The notes under the pieces were generated by a model. The model was not told where the DNA came from. It worked only from the letters and a program-made list of their open reading frames with translations, and did not search any database. A stretch of DNA of 37,816 nt, taken from NCBI GenBank assembly GCA_025351965.1, contig JANXUX010000371.1:1-37816 (forward strand), read 5' to 3'. Numbering within the stretch: the stretch's first letter is position 1; each line of letters begins with the position of its first letter. The stretch is from Actinomycetes bacterium. Its GTDB lineage: Bacteria; Actinomycetota; Acidimicrobiia; Acidimicrobiales; Ilumatobacteraceae. The translations under genes and the position numbers were made by a program. This document shows positions 22,660 to 30,072 of the stretch, in pieces.

Positions 22660-23478
22660 TCAGAGTCGGCGGTAGCGGCGCACTGCGACCGGGGCGAGGA
22701 CGAGGGCGATGCCGAGCGACCACGCCGACGAGATCAGTACCTTGTTCGCCGTTGGACCACCGAGCATGCACGCCCGCACGGCATCGGCGGCGGCGCTGAC
22801 CGGCTGGTGCCTGGCCCAGCCCTGCAACCAACCGGGCATCTTCGCCGGATCGACGAACGCGTTCGACGCGAACACCAACGGAGCCAGCATCGGGAAGGCC
22901 GCTGCCTGGGCAGCTTCTCCGTTGGTCACCGACAGACCGATCAGGGCGAAGATCCAGCTGAGCGCAAAGCCGAACAGGACCAGCATGAACACGCCCAACG
23001 CAACCATGGCGACGTTGGTGTGGGTCCGGAAGCCCACGGCATAGCCGATCGCGAGCATCAACAGCACCACGAACACGTTGCGTGTGCTGTCCGCGGCCAC
23101 CCGCCCGCCGAGGACCGCCGAGCGGGCCATCGGCAACGAACGCAGCCGCTCCAACAGCCCCTTGCCCTTGTCCTCGGCCAGACCGACAGCGGTGTTGATC
23201 GCGCCGAACGCGCAGGTCTGGACGAAGATGCCGGGCATCAGGTAGTCGACGTAGGAACGGCCGGGGATGGTGATCGAGCCGCCGAAGACGTAGCGGAACA
23301 TCAGCACGAAGATGGTCGGCTGCACCACTGCGAACACGAGGAGCTGGGGCACCCGGCGGATCGTGGTCAGGTTGCGCCACGTCATCGCAAGCGTGTCGCG
23401 CACCGCCCACAGTGCTCCGTCTCCGGGCTGCGCGACCGGTCGGGTGGTGGGTGCAGTCGAGAGGGACACGGTGGTCAT
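22660..23478 (-). CDS. ABC-2 type permease (DrrB-like)
   Basis: A 272-residue membrane subunit of a drug or lipid exporter. After a 25-residue cytoplasmic start and RNLTTIRRVPQLLVF, six membrane segments follow, including VFAVVQPTIFVLMFRYVFGG and NVFVVLLMLAIGYAVGF. GLAEDKGKGLLERLRSLPMARSAVLGGRVAAD is the conserved ABC-2 loop of DrrB/NodJ-type permeases. Its ATG overlaps the stop of the ATPase gene (ATGA), so both subunits are translated together. The 3' side borders the repeat-rich spacer. Confidence 0.9.
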   Translation of the reverse strand: MTTVSLSTAPTTRPVAQPGDGALWAVRDTLAMTWRNLTTIRRVPQLLVFAVVQPTIFVLMFRYVFGGSITIPGRSYVDYLMPGIFVQTCAFGAINTAVGLAEDKGKGLLERLRSLPMARSAVLGGRVAADSTRNVFVVLLMLAIGYAVGFRTHTNVAMVALGVFMLVLFGFALSWIFALIGLSVTNGEAAQAAAFPMLAPLVFASNAFVDPAKMPGWLQGWARHQPVSAAADAVRACMLGGPTANKVLISSAWSLGIALVLAPVAVRRYRRL

Positions 23479-24440
23479 ACGGATGCTCCGGTCAAGCTGA
23501 GGAAGACGTCGTCGAGTGTTGGTTCGCGCAGATCGATCCGCTGCGGGACGAGGCCTGCGTCCGCGAGTGTGTTGAGCGCATCGCGCACCGTCGCCGGCCC
23601 ACCGCGCAACGGCATCGCAATCGACACCGCATCGTTGGCGAGCACGGCGGCGCCGAGCGAACACAGCAGGTCCGCTGCGCCACCAGCGGCGTGCGCATCG
23701 GCGAACCCGAGCACGACGGTCGTCTCGCCGAGCGTGGACTTCAGCTCCGACGCTGTTCCCTCCGCGACGATCAGGCCATGGTCGATCACGATGATCCGGT
23801 CGGCGAGGCGGTCGGCCTCCTCCAGGTACTGCGTCGTCAGCAGAACGGTCGTCCCGTCGGCGACGAGGTTGGCGATGACGTCCCAGAGATCCTGACGGCT
23901 CGCCGGATCGAGGCCGGCTGTCGGCTCGTCGAGCAGGAGCACGGGCGGGTGGGTGACGAGGGCTGCGGCGAGGTCGAGCCGACGGCGCATGCCCCCCGAA
24001 TAGGTGCGCGCCGGACGATTGCCGGCGTCGCTGAGGTGGAACTGGTCGAGCAGCTCGATGGCGCGTGTGCCCGCCGCGGACTTGCTCAGGTGATTGAGCC
24101 GCCCGACGAGCAGGAGGTTCTCTCGGCCAGTCAGGTTCTCGTCGACTGCGGCGTACTGTCCGGCGAGGCCGATGCTGCGCCGCACCGATCGCGGATCCGA
24201 GACGACGTCGAACCCGTTCACGACGGCACGCCCGGTGTCGGGACGCAAGATGGTCGTGAGGATGCGCACGGCGGTGGTCTTACCCGCTCCGTTCGGTCCG
24301 AGCAGCCCGAGGACGGTCCCGGTCGGCACCTCGAACGAGACGCCGTTCAGAGCGTGCACGTCGCCGAAGTGCTTGACCAAGCCCTCGGCCGAGATGGCCA
24401 TGGATGCGGCGGACCGGACGTCCGCTGTGGTTGCGATCAT
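23475..24440 (-). CDS. ABC exporter ATPase (DrrA-like)
   Basis: A 321-residue ATPase. Walker A GPNGAGKTT, Q-loop in GLAGQYAAVDE, signature TYSGGMRRRLDLAAALV, Walker B LLLDEPTAGLDP, and a C-terminal LREPTLDDVFLSLTG motif that is diagnostic for the DrrA/daunorubicin-resistance group. The start is the ATG at 24440, set by a strong promoter only 7 nt upstream; an ATG at 24479 in the same frame lies inside the operator and is unlikely. The divergent MarR gene probably represses it. Confidence 0.91.
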   Translation of the reverse strand: MIATTADVRSAASMAISAEGLVKHFGDVHALNGVSFEVPTGTVLGLLGPNGAGKTTAVRILTTILRPDTGRAVVNGFDVVSDPRSVRRSIGLAGQYAAVDENLTGRENLLLVGRLNHLSKSAAGTRAIELLDQFHLSDAGNRPARTYSGGMRRRLDLAAALVTHPPVLLLDEPTAGLDPASRQDLWDVIANLVADGTTVLLTTQYLEEADRLADRIIVIDHGLIVAEGTASELKSTLGETTVVLGFADAHAAGGAADLLCSLGAAVLANDAVSIAMPLRGGPATVRDALNTLADAGLVPQRIDLREPTLDDVFLSLTGASV

Positions 24441-24447
24441 GTCGATC

Positions 24448-24475
24448 AGAATAGCCAATGGTTGGTACTTATCAA
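24448..24475 (-). promoter_or_regulatory. Promoter of the DrrAB-like operon
   Basis: On the minus strand: TTGATA (24470-24475) as -35, a 16-bp spacer, TATTCT (24448-24453) as -10, then 7 nt to the ATG at 24440. It is the closest match to consensus in the window, and its -35 and spacer lie within the palindrome at 24458-24479. Confidence 0.65.
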
Positions 24476-24479
24476 CCAT
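24458..24479. promoter_or_regulatory. MarR-type palindromic operator
   Basis: ATGGTTG and CAACCAT are the arms of a 22-bp palindrome with 9 of 11 pairs matching. A related half-site, GTTGGTA, recurs at about 24495-24501, next to the -10 of the MarR gene. One repressor could thus close both divergent promoters. Confidence 0.65.
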
Positions 24480-24499
24480 CTATCGAGATCAATCGTTGG

Positions 24500-24511
24500 T
24501 ATGATGCAAAC
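24500..24511 (+). promoter_or_regulatory. Leaderless -10 of the MarR gene
   Basis: TATGAT (24500-24505) is 6 nt before the ATG at 24512. A GTTGGTA half-site overlaps its left end, consistent with autoregulation. Confidence 0.55.
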
Positions 24512-24985
24512 ATGGCTTCCAGCGCCCGCGACTCGTCACTCGACCAGATCTGGTCGAAGCTGCAACCGCTGTTCATCGCCAAGCGCAACCAGGTCTTCGC
24601 GGTCATGAACGAGCATGGCCTCACGCCTCCGCACATGCAGGCCCTGACGATGCTCGTCGACGGGCCGGTCCGGATGCGCGACATCGCCGACGTGATGGTC
24701 TGCGACGCCTCGTACGTCACGGCGATCGTCGACAACCTGGAGCATCTCGGTCTCGCCATCCGCCGGCCGAGCTCGGTCGACCGTCGGGTCAAGGAGATCG
24801 CGCTGACACCACTCGGCGAGCAGACCGCCGCCCAGATCGGCATCGAGATGAGTGCGCCACCCCCCGGCCTGGAGCAGCTCTGCCATGCCGACCGGGCCAC
24901 CCTGGCGAGGATCCTCGGCAGACTCGAGCTGGACGAGACCCAGTCGCTGTGGCCACACATCGGCCGCCGCGCCCCCGGTCGCTGA
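24512..24985 (+). CDS. MarR-family repressor
   Basis: A 157-residue winged-helix regulator. The core is GLTPPHMQALTMLVDGPVRMRDIADVMVCDASYVTAIVDNLEHLGLAIRRPSSVDRRVKEIALTPLGEQ (about residues 35-102), with the wing containing the conserved Asp-Arg-Arg. The N- and C-terminal helices would form the dimer. It is divergent from the DrrAB-like exporter with matching half-sites between them, so it most likely represses that exporter and itself and is released by a small molecule. The ATG at 24512 fits the -10; a start at 24458 would place the operator inside the gene. Confidence 0.9.
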   Translation: MASSARDSSLDQIWSKLQPLFIAKRNQVFAVMNEHGLTPPHMQALTMLVDGPVRMRDIADVMVCDASYVTAIVDNLEHLGLAIRRPSSVDRRVKEIALTPLGEQTAAQIGIEMSAPPPGLEQLCHADRATLARILGRLELDETQSLWPHIGRRAPGR

Positions 24986-25029
24986 ACTCGACACCGCGCT
25001 GTCCAGGGCCGAGCGGGTCGCCACGCCTG

Positions 25030-25043
25030 TAACGTCGATCGCC
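25030..25043 (+). promoter_or_regulatory. Candidate leaderless -10 element
   Basis: TAACGT (25030-25035) is 8 nt before the ATG at 25044, slightly further than the other cases. Confidence 0.4.
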
Positions 25044-26765
25044 ATGAGCGACGCCGCCTACGACCTGGTCATCATCGGCGGCAATGCCGCCGGGCTCTCC
25101 GTTGCGGTCGCCCTGCAACAGGCGGGCCTGCAGCGTGTTCGCATCCTCGAAGCCGGCTCCGCGCTGGCCTTCCCCGAGCTGGTCGGCGAGCACCAGCTCG
25201 ACGTCGGCTACGGAGAGCCGGCGACGGCGGTCGACGCGACCGTCGATGCGTCCGGCGAGACGGTGATCTCGGTCACGACCGGCAAGCACACGTACACGGC
25301 GCGGGCGTGTGTGGTGGCCCAACGCACCGGGGCGGAGGGTTGGACACCAACCGTCACCACCGTCGCCAGCGACCGGATCCTGGTCAACCAGCTGCCGGAC
25401 TTCGCTGCGGACGAGGACGTGCTCGTCATCGGCTACACAGACCGCGCCGTCGAGCTCACCGCGCGCCTCGCTGCGGCCGGCGCCGGCGTGGTGCTGGCCG
25501 CCGGCGGGATGGACCCGAAGCTGCTGTCACCGATGGCCGAAGCTGCGCTGCATCGTCTCGAACGCGAGCGGCACGCGACGTTGCTGTACCGCGCCGTACC
25601 CGAACAGATCACCGACGTCGACGGCTACCCGATGGCATTCTTCGGTGACCGCCGCACACCGGACCTGCAGTTCGACCACGTCGTGTTCGCTCCGACCCGG
25701 ACTGCGGTCACGCCCGCCGAGATCGGTCTCACCGAGGCCGCTGCGAACTCGGGGCGGGTGTGGTTCCTGGAGAGTGCCGATGTCACCGAGATCGCCAAGG
25801 CGTTCCCGGAGATCACGGTCACGCCCACCCCGACGCTCGCCGAACGTCGACGCGGGTTCACCTCGGTCATCGACGAGCTGCGCGCCGAGCACTACAACGC
25901 GACCATCACCCACTTCGAGCCGACGCACTCGGACCTCTGGGTGCTGCGGGTGCGTCCCGACCACGGCGACGTCACCCACCTCCCCGGGCAGTACGCCTCG
26001 CTCGGGCTCGGGTACTGGGAGGAACGAATCGACGACGCCACCGACGACGCGCTCGACGAGCGCTGGGACAAGATGGTGCGCCGCTCGTACTCGATCTCGA
26101 GCCGGATGTGGGACGAGCACGGCTACTTGACCGGCGACCTCGATGCCGACGAGCTGGAGTTCTACATCGTTCTCGTCCCGCCGACCCCGGACAACGTCCC
26201 CGGGCTGACGCCGCGGTTGGCCTGCAAGCGGCCGGGCGACCGGATCTACCTCGGGCCGAAGGTAGCCGGGCGGTACACGTTGACCCCAGTCACCGATCCG
26301 TCTGACACCATGTTGTTCTTCTCGACCGGAACGGGCGAGGCGCCGCACAATGCGATGATCGTCGAGCTGCTCCGCAAAGCCCACCACGGCCCGATCGTGT
26401 CGGCTGTGTCGGTGCGCAAGTGGGCCGACCTCGGCTACATCGAGCAGCACCGTGCGCTCGAGGCGCGATACCCGAACTACCACTACCTCCCGATGCCGAC
26501 CCGTGAGGCGGACATCCCCAAGCAGTACCTCCAGGACCTCATCGCCAAGGACGTCCTCACCGAGCGATTCGGCATCCACCTCGATCCGGCGCACACGCAC
26601 GTTTTCCTGTGCGGCAACCCGGCGATGATCGGTCTCCCCGAGGAGGTCGAGGGTGAGCTCCACTACCCCGAGGTCACGGGCGTCGTACAGCTCCTCACCG
26701 AGCGAGGATTCACCATCGATCACCGCAAGACGCGCGGCAACATCCACTTCGAGGAGTACTGGTAG
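25044..26765 (+). CDS. Double flavoprotein: TrxR-like domain fused to ferredoxin-NADP+ reductase
   Basis: A 573-residue fusion. Residues 1-255 form a two-dinucleotide-binding flavoprotein: FAD site LVIIGGNAAGLSVAVAL (8-24) and a second, degenerate Rossmann loop VLVIGYTDRAVELTARL (126-142). There is no redox CxxC, so it is not a thioredoxin reductase. Residues 265-573 are a plant-type ferredoxin-NADP+ reductase: FAD-binding RRSYSISS (346-353), NADP-binding FFSTGTGEAPHNAM (425-438), CGNPAMIG, and the terminal FEEYW whose aromatic end usually stacks on the flavin. A roughly 20-residue acidic insert precedes RRSYSISS. Combining two reductase modules in one chain is unusual; reduction of ferredoxin or another carrier is the safe part of the call. 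Confidence 0.75.
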   Translation: MSDAAYDLVIIGGNAAGLSVAVALQQAGLQRVRILEAGSALAFPELVGEHQLDVGYGEPATAVDATVDASGETVISVTTGKHTYTARACVVAQRTGAEGWTPTVTTVASDRILVNQLPDFAADEDVLVIGYTDRAVELTARLAAAGAGVVLAAGGMDPKLLSPMAEAALHRLERERHATLLYRAVPEQITDVDGYPMAFFGDRRTPDLQFDHVVFAPTRTAVTPAEIGLTEAAANSGRVWFLESADVTEIAKAFPEITVTPTPTLAERRRGFTSVIDELRAEHYNATITHFEPTHSDLWVLRVRPDHGDVTHLPGQYASLGLGYWEERIDDATDDALDERWDKMVRRSYSISSRMWDEHGYLTGDLDADELEFYIVLVPPTPDNVPGLTPRLACKRPGDRIYLGPKVAGRYTLTPVTDPSDTMLFFSTGTGEAPHNAMIVELLRKAHHGPIVSAVSVRKWADLGYIEQHRALEARYPNYHYLPMPTREADIPKQYLQDLIAKDVLTERFGIHLDPAHTHVFLCGNPAMIGLPEEVEGELHYPEVTGVVQLLTERGFTIDHRKTRGNIHFEEYW

Positions 26766-26823
26766 ATCACGGTGCTCCGACCACAGTGAGCCGGGTCGCC
26801 GGAACGTGCGTGCTACCGTCCGG

Positions 26824-26856
26824 ATGGGACGAGTAGGGGGCACCGCGATTTCATGA
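26824..26856 (+). other. Possible 10-residue upstream ORF
   Basis: ATG at 26824 to TGA at 26856 (MGRVGGTAIS), 4 nt after TACCGT (26814-26819). Its stop overlaps the start of the next short ORF as ATGA. It may be chance; it is listed because the same overlap repeats twice downstream. Confidence 0.2.
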
Positions 26857-26933
26857 CGACCGTCGAGCCGCTGCGCACAGTCGTCGATCTGCTCACCGAG
26901 CGGGCCGTGCGGACGGTGCGCTGCTCCCGATGA
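26853..26933 (+). CDS. Putative 26-residue ORF coupled to the response regulator
   Basis: ATG at 26853 to TGA at 26933, encoding MTTVEPLRTVVDLLTERAVR plus six residues. It resembles no family I know; it could form a single amphipathic helix. An AGGGGG run lies 12 nt upstream of its ATG. Its stop overlaps the ATG of the response regulator (ATGA), and its start overlaps the stop of a 10-residue ORF in the same way. It may be a leader peptide that couples translation of the regulator, or a chance frame. Confidence 0.3.
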   Translation: MTTVEPLRTVVDLLTERAVRTVRCSR

Positions 26934-27577
26934 CCGCCTCCGACTGCTCGCCGATCCGGATCGTCATCGTCGACGATCACCTGATGCTCGCGAGCGCGCT
27001 GTCAGAGGTACTCGATGCCACGGAGCGGTTCTCGGTCGTCGGCGTGTGCGCGGATGCACGTTCGGCCATGGCCATGCTCGGTTCGACGAGCGTCGACGTC
27101 GCCCTCGTCGATATTCGTCTGGACGGTGACGACGGGACGGTGCTCATCCACAGCATCCGTTCGCAGTGGCCGGCCGTTGCGGTCCTGGTCGTCAGCGGGG
27201 CGAGCGACGCCGACAGTGTGCACCGCGCCATCGATGCGGGCTGCACCGGCTACCTGCTCAAAGGGCAGCCGATCAAGGAGCTGATCGACGGCATCGACGC
27301 GGTGGCCAGAGGTGAACGGGCCTTCTCACCGGCCATCGCCGGATTCGTGCACCGACGCAGCGACGGACCGGCGATCTCGGCTCGCGAGCTCGAGCTGCTC
27401 CGCCTGCTCGTCACCGGAGCCACGACGTCGGAGATCGGGCGATCGCTGTACATCAGCGACCACACGGTGCGCAATCACGTCAAGAGCGTGTTGGTCAAGC
27501 TCGGCGCCCACTCTCGCGCCGAAGCGGTCGCCATCGCGCTGCGTCGCCGGCTGGTGGACATCGATCTTCACGACTGA
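26930..27577 (+). CDS. NarL/FixJ-type response regulator
   Basis: A 215-residue two-domain regulator. The receiver (residues 9-125) has the acidic pair in IVIVDDHLM, phospho-acceptor D61 in ALVDIRLDG, Ser in VVSGAS and Lys in YLLKGQ. The LuxR-type helix-turn-helix (about 148-205) reads ISARELELLRLLVTGATTSEIGRSLYISDHTVRNHVKSVLVKLG. Regulators of this type are normally phosphorylated by HisKA_3 kinases; the only HisKA_3-like partner nearby is the kinase fragment on the opposite strand, with which it overlaps by 10 bp tail to tail. Confidence 0.92.
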   Translation: MTASDCSPIRIVIVDDHLMLASALSEVLDATERFSVVGVCADARSAMAMLGSTSVDVALVDIRLDGDDGTVLIHSIRSQWPAVAVLVVSGASDADSVHRAIDAGCTGYLLKGQPIKELIDGIDAVARGERAFSPAIAGFVHRRSDGPAISARELELLRLLVTGATTSEIGRSLYISDHTVRNHVKSVLVKLGAHSRAEAVAIALRRRLVDIDLHD

Positions 27578-27819
27578 TCGACCTCGGTGAGCGAGGTCGA
27601 GAGCAGCCCAGCGACCAACTCGCGCAGCTCGGCGACCACGCTTGCCAACTCCAACTCCACCTCATCGAGCGCGCGGGCCACCTCGGGCTGCGCATGGAGG
27701 GATGCCAATGCGACGCGCATCATCAGCGCTGTCATCGACTGCACGAGTCCATCGTGCAACGCGTCGGCGACTTCGCGTCGAGCATCGTGGCGAACTCGGT
27801 CGAGCTGGGCATCGCGCAT
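27568..27819 (-). CDS. Stand-alone HisKA_3-type dimerisation/phosphotransfer domain
   Basis: An 83-residue protein consisting of only the DHp helices of a NarL-partner histidine kinase. The H-box is RREVADALHDGLVQSMTALM with the phospho-acceptor at His22, and the second helix is VARALDEVELELASVVAELRELVAGL. Nothing follows: there is no HATPase domain, hence no ATP-binding site. The frame uses GC-rich third positions as real genes here do, and TACCGT stands 6 nt before the ATG at 27819, matching the leaderless promoters of the window. It ends tail to tail within the NarL-type regulator gene. It could relay phosphate, remove it, or compete with a kinase; alternatively it is a remnant. A longer start at 27894 (108 residues) is less likely. 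Confidence 0.65.
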   Translation of the reverse strand: MRDAQLDRVRHDARREVADALHDGLVQSMTALMMRVALASLHAQPEVARALDEVELELASVVAELRELVAGLLSTSLTEVDQS

Positions 27820-27831
27820 CGCGCCACGGTA
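27820..27831 (-). promoter_or_regulatory. Leaderless -10 of the DHp gene
   Basis: On the minus strand TACCGT (27826-27831) is 6 nt before the ATG at 27819. It faces away from the kinase promoter at 27882. Confidence 0.5.
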
Positions 27832-27881
27832 GTGCGTTGCAGCGGTCGGTCCGGCCGAGATCGAGCATCGCTCGGATCGGG

Positions 27882-27949
27882 TAACCTGCGCCATGGAGCC
27901 GTTGATGGCCGCCACCGCTCGGCGTCCATCGATGGGCAGGGGACCATGA
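27882..27949 (+). promoter_or_regulatory. Promoter and 18-residue upstream ORF of the sensor kinase
   Basis: TAACCT (27882-27887) lies 5 nt before an ATG at 27893 that opens an 18-residue ORF (MEPLMAATARRPSMGRGP) ending in a TGA at 27947-27949. That stop overlaps the kinase ATG at 27946 as ATGA. AGGGGA just before the overlap could serve as ribosome-binding site. The message probably begins leaderless with the short ORF, and the kinase is then translated by re-initiation. Confidence 0.4.
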
Positions 27950-30072
27950 CGCGACGATCGAGGGACGCAACCGACGAGGGCGACCTCGACGGACGCGAGC
28001 GGGCGTACGAACGTCTGTCCCGGCTCTACGCCGCACTCAGCCAGATCAACCGCGCCATCGTGCGTTGTCCGACGCAGGGCGAGGTCTTCAGCCAGGTCTG
28101 CTCGATCCTCGTCGATCCCGGCGGATTCCGGATGGCCTGGATCGGGTGGCATGATCCCGTTGCACGTCGCCTCGTCCCGGTGGCCCACGAGGGTGACGAC
28201 GGATACCTGACCGACATCCACGTGTCCACCGACGATCACGCCGAAGGGCGCGGACCGGTGAGCGAGGCATTCCTCCAGGGCCGTGCGTTCATCAGCAACG
28301 ACCGTCTCGAGGACCCGCTGCTGCGGAGGTGGCGGGCCGAGAGCGAACAACGTGGCCTGCTGTCGTCGGTGAGCCTGCCGATCCGCTGCCTCGGCGAGGT
28401 GGCCGGCACCCTCAACGTCTACGCCTCCGAGGTGGGATACTTCCGCGAGCACGAGGTCGACCTCCTCGTCGAAGCAGCTGCGGAGATCACGGTCGCGCTC
28501 GATGCAATGGCCCGCGAGGACGATCGGCGCCAGGCGCAGGACACCGCACTGCACGAGCGCACCTTCAGCGAGACGATGATCGACAGCATGCCCGGGTTGC
28601 TCTACCTGTACGACGGGGGTCGGCAGTTCCTGCGTTGGAACCGGAACTTCGAGATCGCATCGGGCTATTCGGGTGACGAGATCTCGTCGATGCATCCGCT
28701 CGACTTCTTCACCGAGGCCGATCGTGAGCGGGTCGGGGAGAAGATCGCGGAAGTCTTCGAGCAGGGCGAGTCCCAGGTCGAGGCGCCGCTGCTCGCACGT
28801 GACGGGACGACCACCCCGTACTGCTTCACCGGCCGGCGAGTGCGATTCGACGGCCGGGTCTGTCTCGTCGGTGTCGGGATCGACATCTCCGAACGGGTGC
28901 AGGCCGAGCTCGACCTGACGAACAGCGAGCATCGCTATCGCACGACGTTGGACAGCGTGCTCGAGGCCTGCCAGATCATCGGGTTCGACTGGACCTACCG
29001 CTACCTCAACCCCGCCGCCGCGATCCAGAACCAGCGACCCAACGACGAACTGCTCGGTCGGCGGATGGCCGACGTGTGGCCGGGCATCGAGCAGACAGCG
29101 GTGTTCGAGCTGATCGGCGAGACGATGGAGCACCGCGTCGCCGTACATCGCGAGGTGGAATTCGAGTTCCCGGACGCGACGGTCGGTTGGTTCGACGTGC
29201 GCGCCCAACCGGTCCCCGAGGGCACGTTCGTGCTGTCGGTCGACATCACCGAACGGCATCGCGCCGAGGCCGAACTGCGCGAACTGAACGACACCCTCGA
29301 GCACCGCATCGTCGAACGAACCGCCGAGTTGCAGACAGCCCTTGTCCAGGCCACCTCAGCCGACCGGGTCAAGTCGGCGTTCCTGGCGACGATGTCGCAC
29401 GAGTTGCGGACGCCGCTGAACTCCATCATCGGGTTCACCGGGCTGCTGCTGCAGGAGCTCCCCGGGCCGCTGAACGCGGAGCAGGCCAAACAGCTGGGCA
29501 TGGTCGCCAACAGCGCTCGCCATCTCCTCGAGCTCATCAACGATGTCCTCGATCTCTCCAAGATCGAGGCGGGCCAACTCCAGGTGGACCACCAGTTGGT
29601 CGACGTGCATACGTCGATCGATCGGGTCATCGCGACGATGCGGCCGCTGGCGGATGCCAGAGGTCTCGAACTGGTCGCGTCGATTCCGACCGACCTGCCC
29701 TCGATCCTCAGCGACCGACGGCGGCTCGAGCAGATTCTCCTCAATCTGCTCAACAACGCGATCAAGTTCACCGAGATCGGCCGAGTCACGATGACGGCCG
29801 CCGTCACGACCGACCCTGGCGGCAGGCAGGTGATGCGCCTCGTCGTCGAGGACACCGGCATCGGGATTCATCCCGACGACCTCGCCACCCTGTTCCGACC
29901 GTTCCGCCAGATCGACACCGGCCTCGGTCGCGAACACGAGGGCACCGGCCTCGGCCTGGCGATCTGTCGACGGCTGGCGTCGTTGCTGGGCGGCGAGATC
30001 ACTGCGACGAGTAGGTCGCGTCAGGGCAGCACGTTCGCCCTCACCCTGGCGATGGAGGCACAGACATGTTGA
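27946..30072 (+). CDS. GAF-PAS-PAS sensor histidine kinase
   Basis: A 708-residue soluble kinase with no membrane segment. Order: GAF domain (about 40-185, starting CPTQGEVFSQVCSIL), PAS 1 (203-320, LYDGGRQFLRWNRNFEIASGY), PAS 2 (327-437, ending SVDITERHRAE), a short coiled coil, DHp with H485 in ATMSHELRTPLNSIIGF, and HATPase (about 580-705) with N604 in LLNNAIKFTE, G1 EDTGIGI and G2 GTGLGLAI. It would sense a cytoplasmic or diffusible signal and autophosphorylate at H485. The start at 27946 follows the upstream ORF; the frame is open further upstream but that part overlaps the DHp gene. Its stop overlaps the next gene by 7 bp, making the single-domain receiver its likely first acceptor. Confidence 0.9.
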   Translation: MTRRSRDATDEGDLDGRERAYERLSRLYAALSQINRAIVRCPTQGEVFSQVCSILVDPGGFRMAWIGWHDPVARRLVPVAHEGDDGYLTDIHVSTDDHAEGRGPVSEAFLQGRAFISNDRLEDPLLRRWRAESEQRGLLSSVSLPIRCLGEVAGTLNVYASEVGYFREHEVDLLVEAAAEITVALDAMAREDDRRQAQDTALHERTFSETMIDSMPGLLYLYDGGRQFLRWNRNFEIASGYSGDEISSMHPLDFFTEADRERVGEKIAEVFEQGESQVEAPLLARDGTTTPYCFTGRRVRFDGRVCLVGVGIDISERVQAELDLTNSEHRYRTTLDSVLEACQIIGFDWTYRYLNPAAAIQNQRPNDELLGRRMADVWPGIEQTAVFELIGETMEHRVAVHREVEFEFPDATVGWFDVRAQPVPEGTFVLSVDITERHRAEAELRELNDTLEHRIVERTAELQTALVQATSADRVKSAFLATMSHELRTPLNSIIGFTGLLLQELPGPLNAEQAKQLGMVANSARHLLELINDVLDLSKIEAGQLQVDHQLVDVHTSIDRVIATMRPLADARGLELVASIPTDLPSILSDRRRLEQILLNLLNNAIKFTEIGRVTMTAAVTTDPGGRQVMRLVVEDTGIGIHPDDLATLFRPFRQIDTGLGREHEGTGLGLAICRRLASLLGGEITATSRSRQGSTFALTLAMEAQTC

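Noticed and set aside
27820-29304. Extension of the DHp frame into a 578-codon minus-strand ORF
   Set aside because: Upstream of 27819 the frame is antisense to the sensor kinase and has no family resemblance. A -10 element fits the start at 27819.
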